A stretch of DNA of 64,000 nucleotides from positions 124,001-188,000 of the forward strand of contig CALSOR010000002.1 of assembly GCA_943788025.1 (NCBI GenBank), read 5' to 3'. The DNA comes from JABAAE01 sp905480545. Its GTDB lineage: Bacteria; Planctomycetota; Planctomycetia; Pirellulales; Pirellulaceae. The notes below the pieces were generated by a model that saw only the letters and a list, made by a program, of their open reading frames with translations, had not been told where the DNA came from and searched no databases. Made by a program: the position numbers and the translations under genes. Shown one piece after another: positions 54,352-63,105 of the stretch (positions are counted from its first letter, which is position 1; each line of letters opens with the position of its first letter).

Positions 54352-55182
54352 CTAGCTCAAGGGAATTCGCAATCCGTCGTAGGCCAATTCGATTCCGTCT
54401 GGAATCTGCTGGTTGACGGTTCGGTAGTCTAATTTGCAAGAGCAGTGGGTAAAGTAAGTTTGCTTCGCGCCTATCCGCTTTGCCACATCGACGGCATCTT
54501 GTAATCCGAAATGGGTTGGATGGGCTTCATATCGCAATGCATCGAGAATGAGTACATCCAAACCGCCCAGCAGTTCAAAAGTTTCTTCTGGGATAAGACT
54601 GGTGTCCGTGCAGTAAGCAATGTTGCCGACTCGAAAACCGAGCACGCTAAATCTTGGTCCATGTTCAAGGCGAAGCGGGATCACCTCGACGCCGAGGACT
54701 TCAAATGGCTCCCCTGGGGAGATTGAATGAAAATCAATCGCAGGAACCGCACCGCGGTGAGTTTGCTCAACGTCATCAAACGCGTATGCAAACGTCGTTC
54801 GCAAGTGTTTTTCGACGACGGGCTCACAAAAAACCGGCACTCCGTGGCCCAAATAAAACTGGAACAATCGCAGGTCATCCATTCCCATCACGTGGTCTGA
54901 ATGCTCATGTGTATACGCAACTGCGTGAACAATTCCGATTTTTTCTCTTAAAAGTTGGTGACGCATATCGGGCGTCGTATCAACAAGCAGATTCCCATTG
55001 GGCAACCCGAAAATAACGGAACAGCGAGTCCGATTGTTGCGGGGATCTGCACTGCGACAAACATCGCAACCGCAACCCAGCGCCGGAACTCCAACACTGG
55101 TACCCGTTCCAAGCACAATCAATTCCCCTTTAAAATCAGAAGTAAAGGGCTCTTTCCTCACCTTAAGTTTATGTTCTGGCAA
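54352..55182 (-). CDS. MBL-fold phosphodiesterase, PhnP-like
   Basis: 276 residues. The N-terminus GELIVLGTGTSVGVPALGCGCDVC is the opening of PhnP-type metallo-hydrolases, with the CxCxxC pattern that binds an extra zinc. The metallo-beta-lactamase motif is THEHSDHVMGMDDLR, followed by AYCTDTSLIP and ILDALRYEAHPTHFGL. PhnP hydrolyses phosphoribosyl cyclic phosphate, but standalone copies in bacteria without the phn operon have broader nucleotide phosphodiesterase activity. No phn genes are in the window. The upstream region is shared with secA in a divergent arrangement. Confidence 0.88.
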   Translation of the reverse strand: MPEHKLKVRKEPFTSDFKGELIVLGTGTSVGVPALGCGCDVCRSADPRNNRTRCSVIFGLPNGNLLVDTTPDMRHQLLREKIGIVHAVAYTHEHSDHVMGMDDLRLFQFYLGHGVPVFCEPVVEKHLRTTFAYAFDDVEQTHRGAVPAIDFHSISPGEPFEVLGVEVIPLRLEHGPRFSVLGFRVGNIAYCTDTSLIPEETFELLGGLDVLILDALRYEAHPTHFGLQDAVDVAKRIGAKQTYFTHCSCKLDYRTVNQQIPDGIELAYDGLRIPLS

Positions 55183-55570
55183 TTTTATGCAAATTCCGAA
55201 GATTAATGGTTTGATACAAAGCGCATTTGATTCTTAGTTGGCACACCCCAAACCTACTTTCTACTCAATCCGAAAAGAAAACGCGAACCGGTACGAATAT
55301 TGCTTCTGAGGGACTGGACGAAACTCAACCTGCCAATTTTGAGCGAAGCAGCTGTCTGCTTGCCCGAGAAATGGCGATGTCAGAACGGTTGTTTCACCGT
55401 TGACCCCTTGTTTCGCTGTTTATAAGCTAGTGCGAGAGCAAGGTTTAGGTTGATGATAGTATCGATCACGGCCAGGAAATTCTCTACCTTCAAAATCATT
55501 GAATTGACCGGCTAGGATTGCAGATTCGTCCGACAATTTTGCATTCCCCTGTCGTATTGCGCGCGAGTCT
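55183..55570. other. Divergent intergenic region between the MBL gene and secA
   Basis: No gene is seen in 388 bases. A TTGACC box at 55400-55405 has TATAAG 15 bases later at 55421-55426, a possible but short-spaced promoter for secA. No strong hairpin is visible. Confidence 0.35.
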
Positions 55571-58500
55571 ATGGAAAAACTAGAAAAGATATGGGAGCTG
55601 GTTTCCGGCTTTTTTGCGGGAATTCTTGGCGGATTCGAGCGATTGGTGACATCGATTTTCGGATCGTCCAATGCTCGATACGTGAAAAAGCTCGAAGAAA
55701 AAGTGGCGGCGATCAACGAGCTGGAGTCAAAATACAAGGACTTGAGCGACGAGGAACTTACAGAACAAACCACTTTGTTTCGTGAGCGCCTGCGCAACGG
55801 CGAAACTTTGGACGACATACTGGTCGAAGCGTTCGCCGTCTGCCGTGAAGGTGGCATACGTTATCTGGGAATGCGGCACTATGACGTGCAAATGATCGGT
55901 GGAATGGTGCTACACAGTGGCGCCATTGCCGAAATGGTGACAGGTGAGGGTAAAACTCTTGTCGCAACATTGCCGACCTACTTGAATGCGATCGATGGTA
56001 AAGGCGTTCACGTCGTGACGGTCAACGATTACCTTGCCCGGCGTGATATGGAGTGGATGGCACCACTTTACATGGGTTTGGGTTTGACTGTCGGTGCGAT
56101 CCAAAGCGACATGGATGTCGATGCGCGTCAGAAGGCTTATGCGTGCGATATCACTTACGGAACCAACAATGAATTTGGTTTCGATTACCTGCGCGACAAC
56201 ATGCGTTCGGCCGCGCGAGGCGATGACAAATTCCCAAAGCACTCACAGCAATCGCAGGGGCGATTAAACTACGCGGTTGTCGACGAGGTCGACAACATTC
56301 TGATCGACGAAGCGCGGACGCCGTTGATCATTTCGGGTCCTGCGAACAGCAAAAAACATCGATACAAAGACGCCGACAAGATCGCGAGACAACTAAAGAA
56401 GGAATCGCACTTCAAGGTCAATGAAAAGGACCATAACGTTTCGCTAACTGATGAAGGTGTTCGAGAAGCAGAGCGACTAGCGGGTGTCGACACGTTCTAC
56501 ACCGCCGGCAATATGGACTGGCCGCACTTGATTGATAACTCGCTCAAGGCTCACTATCTTTACAAAAAAGATGTGAATTACGTCGTGGAAGGTGGAAAAG
56601 TCGTGATCGTCGACGAATTCACCGGACGAAAAATGGACGGCCGTCAATGGAGCGACGGTTTGCATCAAGCGGTTGAAGCAAAAGAAAACGTCGAAATCAA
56701 AGAAGAAACACAGACGCTTGCGACCATTACGCTTCAGAACTACTTCAAGCTATACAACAAAATTTCGGGCATGACCGGTACCGCCATGACCGAGGCTACC
56801 GAGTTCTGGAAAATCTACAAATTGGATGTAATTGCGATCCCGACGAATCGAGGATTACAGCGAAAAGAATTTCCCGACGTAATCTACGCCAATGAAGACG
56901 CCAAATACGTCGCCATGGCGGATGAAGTTGAGCGAATGAACAAGTGGGATACCGTTCAACTTCGTAAAGAAGAAATCCTCGGGCAAATCACCAAGGAAGA
57001 TGACGACACGATTTCGATCCTTCCATTTAATTACGAACGTCAAGCATTGAGTAAAGAAAAACGTTCAATTCCAAAATCGGAAGTGCAGGAAATCGCTTAT
57101 CACGGTCGGCCAATTTTGATCGGAACGACGTCGATTGAGAAGAGCGAAAAGATGTCGAACTTGCTGACCCGTCGTGGCATCAAGCACGATCTCCTGAACG
57201 CGAAACAACATAAGCGTGAAGCAGAAATTGTGGCTCAAGCTGGACGACGAGGAGCCGTGACGATCGCGACCAACATGGCCGGTCGTGGTACCGATATTGT
57301 TCTGGGTGGTAACCCCGAAACGATGGCTTGGGCGAAACTACAGCACAAATACGAATCCCGCTTAGATGTTCCCAACGAAGAGTGGGCAGAACTGACCCAA
57401 GAGATCGACTCCGAATATTCCATGAGTGAAGAGGGCACGAAGATCAAGACGATCGGTGGCCTTCATGTGATCGGAACCGAACGCCACGAAGCCCGACGAA
57501 TTGACTTGCAGTTGCGCGGTCGTTGCGGTCGTCAAGGCGATCCGGGCAGTAGCCGATTCTACTTAAGCCTCGGCGACGACCTCATGCGAATCATGGCTGG
57601 ACCATGGGTCAAACGAATGCTTGAGATGATGGGCTTCAAAGATGATGAAGCAATTGAGAACAGGATGATCTCACGTCGCATTGAATCAGCGCAGAAAAAG
57701 ATCGAGGAGCGGAACTTTGAAATCCGCAAAAACCTTCTCGAATACGATGAGGTAATGGATGAGCAACGAAAACGAGTTTACAGCTACCGCCAGAGTATTC
57801 TGGATGGAACAAACTGTCGTGAGCTGATCTTGGACATGATCCGAGAACGGATCGATTCCAACCTCGAGAGTTACTTTGACAGATTTTTTAGCGCTCAATA
57901 TTTTGCAGGCTGGGCAAGCCGCGAACTTCGAACCCCACCGCTGGACTTCAAATTGTTCCGTGGCTCTCCGGCTGACTCGGCAGTTGAAGAAGCAAAAGAC
58001 GCGGCGAAGCGAACAGCCGAAGCCGATATTTTCGCAAAGATCGAAGAAGCACTTCCTCAAGGATCGGGTGAGGAGGAGGATATTCAGCAGGATTGGAGCT
58101 GGGATGCAGTTGCCAAATTTTCGAATACCCGATTCGAAACGAATTTTCGCGATCGTGATTTAATCAAAGTCGGTTACGACAACGTCGCGGAGCACCTGAT
58201 CGAAAAGGCTCATGCATTCATCGATGGTGTGAATCTGGATGAAGCGAGGGAAATGCTTCAGGACGACTTTGGTCCAAAGCGTGCAATTGGCTGGTTAAAA
58301 GCGAACTTTGACATCGACGTAGAGTCCAGTGAAATTCGGCATAAAGAAGTCGCCGAAGTCAAAGAAATTTTCATCAACAAAGCGATCGAAAAATACAACC
58401 AACGCGAGGCTGAATACCCCGTGATGGCCGGCATTATGAGATTCGCGACGAGTGCATCTCGAATCGACCGTGAAAGCCTCATAACGTGGGCTGCCGAGCG

Positions 58501-59275
58501 ATTCAAGTCCGACGTATCGGTCGATGATATCAAGAACAAACAACGCGATGATTTACGCGAGGTTTTGATCAACGTAAGCAAACAAAACCAGCAGGTCGCC
58601 GCTGGTATCCACAAAGAGCTGGAACAAAAGTTAAATTCACTCGAATCATCTGGCGAGATCCCAATCGTTAATGGCAACGGTGCGGTTTCATCGCTTTCCC
58701 AATGGCTGAAGTCAACGGTCGATTACGAGCTGCTCATTGAGGAACTGGAAGATCTCGAGCGTGAGGATTTAGATCATCGACTCAGCGGTGTCGTTGACTA
58801 TCATTTCCATCCAGAAATGCGAAAGATGGAACGAGGTGTTCTATTGAGCATTGTGGACGATGCATGGAAAGATCATTTATTACAAATGGACTATTTGAGA
58901 AGTGCAGTCGGCCAACGTGGGCTTGCCGCCGTCGATCCAAAGGTCGAATACAAACGCGAAGGCATGCGGATGTTTGAAGACCTTTGGACCGCAATTGGTG
59001 AACGCACAACGGATTTGATTTTCCGCATGGAACAATTGGATGAAGGTTTCGTCAATGAGACCTGGAGCGGTGCTTCAGCAAGTCAGGCAGAAGCCGAATC
59101 GATGGCAACGATGGAGTCTCAAACAGCAGAAGCCAGCACTAACAGTAGCCAATCATCCGACGCCAAGATGGAACCGATCCGCAACCGTGAGGAAAAAATC
59201 GGTCGAAACGACCCCTGTCCATGCGGTAGCGGAAAAAAATACAAACAATGTTGTTTGAAAAACCGAGTGGGCTAG
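55571..59275 (+). CDS. secA: Preprotein translocase ATPase SecA (long planctomycete form)
   Basis: 1234 residues, longer than the roughly 900 of E. coli. The motor shows Walker A EMVTGEGKTLVATLP, VNDYLARRDMEWM, DEVDNILIDEARTPLIISG, MTGTA, and GRGTDIVLGG and QLRGRCGRQGDPG in the second nucleotide domain. A segment of about 50 extra residues lies between about 455 and 510 (DTVQLRKEEILGQITKEDDD), just before GRPILIGTTSIEKSE. The helical scaffold and C-terminal region are extended, and the protein ends in a SEC-C zinc motif (NDPCPCGSGKKYKQCC) that contacts SecB or ribosomes. It drives Sec-dependent export at the inner membrane. Confidence 0.96.
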   Translation: MEKLEKIWELVSGFFAGILGGFERLVTSIFGSSNARYVKKLEEKVAAINELESKYKDLSDEELTEQTTLFRERLRNGETLDDILVEAFAVCREGGIRYLGMRHYDVQMIGGMVLHSGAIAEMVTGEGKTLVATLPTYLNAIDGKGVHVVTVNDYLARRDMEWMAPLYMGLGLTVGAIQSDMDVDARQKAYACDITYGTNNEFGFDYLRDNMRSAARGDDKFPKHSQQSQGRLNYAVVDEVDNILIDEARTPLIISGPANSKKHRYKDADKIARQLKKESHFKVNEKDHNVSLTDEGVREAERLAGVDTFYTAGNMDWPHLIDNSLKAHYLYKKDVNYVVEGGKVVIVDEFTGRKMDGRQWSDGLHQAVEAKENVEIKEETQTLATITLQNYFKLYNKISGMTGTAMTEATEFWKIYKLDVIAIPTNRGLQRKEFPDVIYANEDAKYVAMADEVERMNKWDTVQLRKEEILGQITKEDDDTISILPFNYERQALSKEKRSIPKSEVQEIAYHGRPILIGTTSIEKSEKMSNLLTRRGIKHDLLNAKQHKREAEIVAQAGRRGAVTIATNMAGRGTDIVLGGNPETMAWAKLQHKYESRLDVPNEEWAELTQEIDSEYSMSEEGTKIKTIGGLHVIGTERHEARRIDLQLRGRCGRQGDPGSSRFYLSLGDDLMRIMAGPWVKRMLEMMGFKDDEAIENRMISRRIESAQKKIEERNFEIRKNLLEYDEVMDEQRKRVYSYRQSILDGTNCRELILDMIRERIDSNLESYFDRFFSAQYFAGWASRELRTPPLDFKLFRGSPADSAVEEAKDAAKRTAEADIFAKIEEALPQGSGEEEDIQQDWSWDAVAKFSNTRFETNFRDRDLIKVGYDNVAEHLIEKAHAFIDGVNLDEAREMLQDDFGPKRAIGWLKANFDIDVESSEIRHKEVAEVKEIFINKAIEKYNQREAEYPVMAGIMRFATSASRIDRESLITWAAERFKSDVSVDDIKNKQRDDLREVLINVSKQNQQVAAGIHKELEQKLNSLESSGEIPIVNGNGAVSSLSQWLKSTVDYELLIEELEDLEREDLDHRLSGVVDYHFHPEMRKMERGVLLSIVDDAWKDHLLQMDYLRSAVGQRGLAAVDPKVEYKREGMRMFEDLWTAIGERTTDLIFRMEQLDEGFVNETWSGASASQAEAESMATMESQTAEASTNSSQSSDAKMEPIRNREEKIGRNDPCPCGSGKKYKQCCLKNRVG

Positions 59276-59358
59276 AGATTTGAGTCGTGGAAACAGGGTA
59301 AAGAGCGAAGAGTTTTTTCACGAAGCGTGAAAGATGCTAGTTTGGGAAAGGAATCCCC

Positions 59359-60696
59359 ATGCGTTACATTCTAAATTTTATATACCTCCTCGCGCTCGCG
59401 GTCTATCTCCCTGTGATCGCATATCAGCGAATCCTAAGCGGTAAAAAACGCCCCGGAATTTGGACGAAATTTCTGGGTGGTGTTGCCGCCAGAGATGGAA
59501 GCGAAAAATGCGTTTGGTTCCACGCCGTCAGTCTTGGTGAAGTCAACGCAATCAAATTGCTTGTCGAGAAATTCCATCGTGAACATCGAGATCTCAAAGT
59601 GGTCATCTCCACAACCACACAGACAGGCTACGATGCAGCTCAAAAGTCGTTTCCACATTGTTCTCTGATCTACTTCCCCTTCGACTTCACCTGGGCAGTT
59701 GCCAATGCGATTCAGCGGATTCGCCCCTCGCTGGTTGTCATCGCAGAGTTAGAAATTTGGCCGAATTTTTTGCGAGAATGCGAAACGCAGAACGTAAAGA
59801 CATGCATCGTCAATGGACGGCTTTCCGAAAAAAGCTTGTTGCAGTACAAGCGTTTGAATTGGCTACTTCGCCCGACATTAAAACGACTTGATCGGGTTTG
59901 CGTTCAGAACAAATCTTATGCAAAACGTTTTGCAGAGCTTGGAGTTCATGCTGACCAGATATCAGTGAGTGGGAACCTTAAATTCGATACGCTTCTTTTC
60001 GACCAACGGCATGAAAACATCTTGTCGTTTCGCAACTTGGTCAACGTCACAAAAACGGACACTGTTTTTTGTGCAGGGAGCACTCAAGCGCCAGAAGAAG
60101 AAATTGCAATCGCAAGCTATTTGGAACTTTCCAAACAGCATCCACGTTTGCGAATGCTGATCTGCCCCAGACACCCAGAACGATTCTCCGAAGTCGCTAG
60201 TCTGCTGACAAAACATTCAATTCCGTATTCACTTAGGTCTGAATTGTCGGAAAACGGCAATGATGAAGCGACTGCAATCCAACGAGTTGTTTTGCTCGAT
60301 GCGATGGGTGAGTTGAAATACTGGTGGGGCGTAGCCGACATTGCCTTTGTCGGCGGTAGCTTCGGCAATCGGGGCGGTCAAAACATGCTTGAGCCTGCTG
60401 CACTTGGAGCAGCCGTTTGCTTTGGTCCCAACACCCGAAATTTTGCGAATGAAGTCGAGTTAATGCTTTCTGCAGATGCTGCCCATCAATTAACAGAATC
60501 GAATGAACTTACAAAATTCATTGACATGTGCTGCCGCGACCCCGAGTCACGAAACCAGCTTGGACAAAATGCAGTCCGACTACTTTCATCACATCGAAAC
60601 GATGGCAGCACAGCAACGCAAAAGACCTTGCGTTTACTTGAATCGTTGTTGCCCGCTTCGAATGCCAATTCAATTCGCCCAGAAAAAGCAGCTTAA
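59359..60696 (+). CDS. waaA: 3-deoxy-D-manno-octulosonic acid (Kdo) transferase
   Basis: 445 residues. An N-terminal membrane anchor (LNFIYLLALAVYLPVIAYQ) precedes the GT30 fold: WFHAVSLGEVNAIKLLV, TTTQTGYDAAQKSF, VVIAELEIWPNFLRECE (with the catalytic Glu region) and the C-terminal VGGSFGNRGGQNMLEPAALGAAVCFGP donor-binding motif. It attaches Kdo to lipid A, indicating LPS synthesis. The start is 83 bases after the secA stop, so cotranscription is possible. Confidence 0.95.
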   Translation: MRYILNFIYLLALAVYLPVIAYQRILSGKKRPGIWTKFLGGVAARDGSEKCVWFHAVSLGEVNAIKLLVEKFHREHRDLKVVISTTTQTGYDAAQKSFPHCSLIYFPFDFTWAVANAIQRIRPSLVVIAELEIWPNFLRECETQNVKTCIVNGRLSEKSLLQYKRLNWLLRPTLKRLDRVCVQNKSYAKRFAELGVHADQISVSGNLKFDTLLFDQRHENILSFRNLVNVTKTDTVFCAGSTQAPEEEIAIASYLELSKQHPRLRMLICPRHPERFSEVASLLTKHSIPYSLRSELSENGNDEATAIQRVVLLDAMGELKYWWGVADIAFVGGSFGNRGGQNMLEPAALGAAVCFGPNTRNFANEVELMLSADAAHQLTESNELTKFIDMCCRDPESRNQLGQNAVRLLSSHRNDGSTATQKTLRLLESLLPASNANSIRPEKAA

Positions 60697-60823
60697 GGAT
60701 CCGATACGCGACAGTTCCAAGCATCGCGATTTCTGGCCGTGCTTCTGTTCACTTGTGGCAGCAGAGTTGCTGACGATGCGAAATCCATGTTCCGCGTTGA
60801 ATTGAAAAGTCTGCATCACCAAC

Positions 60824-60853
60824 GAAAAAGACCCAGCAGAAAAGGCTGGGCTT
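60824..60853 (-). terminator. Terminator of the TlpA/TPR gene
   Basis: CCCAGC (60832-60837) and GCTGGG (60845-60850) form a stem around a short loop. On the minus strand the hairpin is followed by TCTTTTTCG, a T-rich tail, and it lies about 45 bases after the stop codon of the minus-strand gene. On the plus strand CTTTG follows, so it may also end the waaA transcript. Confidence 0.75.
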
Positions 60854-60896
60854 TGTCGTGATGATGATTTTGAAACGGGACCTTGATTTACTTATC

Positions 60897-62030
60897 CTAT
60901 TCGTCGGCTTGCTTCTTTTTCAGTTCAGCCAAATACTCTTGCAGTTCGATCTTATCCGCACCTTTGGTGTTTTCAATTGCTTTGGTTTGACTGGCAATCG
61001 CTTTATCGATCTCGCCTTTTTCGGCCTGCATGTGAGCAAGTGTATCCCAAATGTAGCCAGCGTCCGGAGAGACTTTAACCGCTTTTTCAGCACATGCGTA
61101 AGCACCGTCGAGCACTGCCGCATCGATCTTCTTTTGTTTTGACATTTGAAAAATGTTCCAGGCGATGTTATTGAGTTGCTCACCGTCATCGGTTGTCTTG
61201 GCATAGTCAGCAACTGCCGCACCAGCTTTTTCGTTTTCGCCCATGACGAGGACTTGAAGCCGCATTATCTTGGCTTGCAGTTTTGCTTTTTCACTTTTGG
61301 TCTGCTTGATAAACGACTCCAAAATTTCATTTGCACCGTCCATGTCACGCGATTGGAATTTTGCGCCAACTTTCTGCATCACGATTTCAAACTCTTGAAC
61401 CGCTTTGAAATCGGCAGCGAAACCTGCACGGTCCCATTTGTCAGTTAGTACTTTTTCGATGGGCTCGTCAATTTCCATTGGGTGACCAATCCATTCGATC
61501 ATTCCTTTTTTACCGACGATAAAAGCGGTTGGGATTCCGTTTTGCGCTGCCGCTTCCATGTAGTCTTTTGAGACGGAGCGATCAGGGTCGGTTGTCAGGC
61601 AATAATTGCTGGTCAAATCACCAAATGTCTGACCGTCGTCACCTCTACCCATGTTACGCTTCAGGAATTTTTCAACGATCGGCAATTCTTCGTCGCTGAT
61701 ACTGATGATCTGAAGCCCTTGTTTGGCGTGTTTGGTTTGCAGTTCACTAATGTGTGGCATTGCGGCAATGCACGGACCACACCATGTGGCCCAAAACTCG
61801 ACGACGTAAACCTTGCCTTCTTCAAACTTTTCGATGTGTTTGAATTTGCCTTTTCCATCGGAGACCCAATGCTCGATATCGATGGGTGGAGCCTTCGACC
61901 CGATCGTCAGCGTGGCGTCATCGCCTTGCGCGTTCGTAACGCTTTGCATTCCCAATGACAAAACGGCTGCGATGGCCAGCATTCCAAATGCCCGAGCTGT
62001 CAAAACTTGATTCCCTAAATTTTTCTTCAT
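60897..62030 (-). CDS. Secreted TlpA-type thiol reductase with C-terminal TPR-like repeats
   Basis: 377 residues with a signal peptide (LTARAFGMLAIAAVLSLGMQSVTNAQG). The redoxin domain has the intact VVEFWATWCGPCIAAMPH motif (CxxC at about residue 85), ISISDEEL, and the cis-Pro segment NGIPTAFIVGKKG. From about residue 225 the chain becomes helical and TPR-like (GANEILESFIKQTKSEKAK, ACAEKAVKVSPDAGYIWDTLAHMQAEKGEID). It reduces periplasmic disulfides, probably for one client held by the TPR part. It has a better thiol motif than the redoxin at 12370-13338. Confidence 0.9.
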   Translation of the reverse strand: MKKNLGNQVLTARAFGMLAIAAVLSLGMQSVTNAQGDDATLTIGSKAPPIDIEHWVSDGKGKFKHIEKFEEGKVYVVEFWATWCGPCIAAMPHISELQTKHAKQGLQIISISDEELPIVEKFLKRNMGRGDDGQTFGDLTSNYCLTTDPDRSVSKDYMEAAAQNGIPTAFIVGKKGMIEWIGHPMEIDEPIEKVLTDKWDRAGFAADFKAVQEFEIVMQKVGAKFQSRDMDGANEILESFIKQTKSEKAKLQAKIMRLQVLVMGENEKAGAAVADYAKTTDDGEQLNNIAWNIFQMSKQKKIDAAVLDGAYACAEKAVKVSPDAGYIWDTLAHMQAEKGEIDKAIASQTKAIENTKGADKIELQEYLAELKKKQADE

Positions 62031-62230
62031 TGATAACCTTGATAGAAGTTGTGATTTGGTTGGGTGACAATTCTACGCAGTTTTGTTCAAGAAGTCCGCC
62101 GGGCCTTTTGCGCCTCCGACCGATAGCTGGGATTTATCGCAATGGCGGCGTTACTCTAGGTGTTTTCTTAAGAGTCAAAATGAGACGGAACGCAAAAGCC
62201 GAGTGGATACCAAGTCAGATCGACGCAGCA

Positions 62231-62266
62231 ACAAAAGTATCCAGTCATAAAATGGCGACTGGATAC
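62231..62266 (-). terminator. Rho-independent terminator of the PEP-CTERM gene
   Basis: GTATCCAGTC (62237-62246) and GACTGGATAC (62257-62266) are perfect 10-bp inverted repeats around a 10-base loop. On the minus strand TTTTGT follows. It starts about 44 bases after the stop codon. Confidence 0.8.
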
Positions 62267-62309
62267 GTTCCTTTTCAGCTTGAATCCAAATGTATGTAAC
62301 TTTTGTATT

Positions 62310-63020
62310 TCAGGCTTTAGCCGAAGACTTTTCCGCGTTTTTCTTCTTCGAAAAGTAGCGTCGCCGCACCCAAAACCCGCCACATAGAGCACATAGAATT
62401 GCGATCGAACCGGGTTCTGGAACGGCGGTTACTGTGACGTCCCAATCCTCAAATCCAATCGACCCGCTTACTGCTCGAACTGTGAAGTCGGTATTAGCCG
62501 CAATCGCCAGTCCGCCAGTGAACGTAAAAACGTCACCAGAACCCAATTGATCACTGAATCCATTAATTGTCGTAGATGCGAAAGAAAAAACGTCGGTGCT
62601 AGAATCACTGTCGTTAAAACCAAAAAAATCAACTGAATTAATGACAACATCCTGATTGAACCTGAAAACAACAGATTCATTTAACGATGAGTCAAATTGG
62701 TCTGAGTCATCGCTACCGCCTACGCCTACATTAATTGCGTCCACTCCGAACGAGGTGGCTGTTGCATTCAGTTGATCGACAACTGCTGAATCGGAACTGA
62801 TATCAACTACGGTGAGAGTCAACCCCGCGATTTCGGCTACGTTAACCGTCGTGGGCAAACCCGTATCATTCTTGATACCATCCAAGTTGTTGCCGGTGGT
62901 ATCCTGGCCGGTCTTAAACACGATCAGGTCCGCGGAGACATCAGAAAAAGGCATGGAAACTAACACAAAGAACAATGCCAACAACAGCTTGCGATTCACG
63001 ACTATTCTCCCGATCTTCAA
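62310..63020 (-). CDS. PEP-CTERM anchored exported protein
   Basis: 236 residues. A signal peptide (LLLALFFVLVSMPFSDVSA) is followed by an Asp/Ser/Thr-rich beta domain (DQFDSSLNESVVFRFNQDVVINSVDFFG). The end has VPEPGSIAILCALCGGFWVRRR: the PEP motif, a hydrophobic helix and an Arg cluster, the exosortase-processed sorting signal. It is probably surface- or matrix-attached. No exosortase gene is present in the window. The upstream gene is the threonine aldolase on the same strand; the gap is about 85 bases. Confidence 0.88.
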   Translation of the reverse strand: MKIGRIVVNRKLLLALFFVLVSMPFSDVSADLIVFKTGQDTTGNNLDGIKNDTGLPTTVNVAEIAGLTLTVVDISSDSAVVDQLNATATSFGVDAINVGVGGSDDSDQFDSSLNESVVFRFNQDVVINSVDFFGFNDSDSSTDVFSFASTTINGFSDQLGSGDVFTFTGGLAIAANTDFTVRAVSGSIGFEDWDVTVTAVPEPGSIAILCALCGGFWVRRRYFSKKKNAEKSSAKA

Positions 63021-63105
63021 CTATCGGCTTTTAGGATACCGTGAAATTCCGAGAGCCTAAAGCGGGAAAAAGTTCATTTTTTGCAATCTTAACCGTTTCT
63101 TCTTG

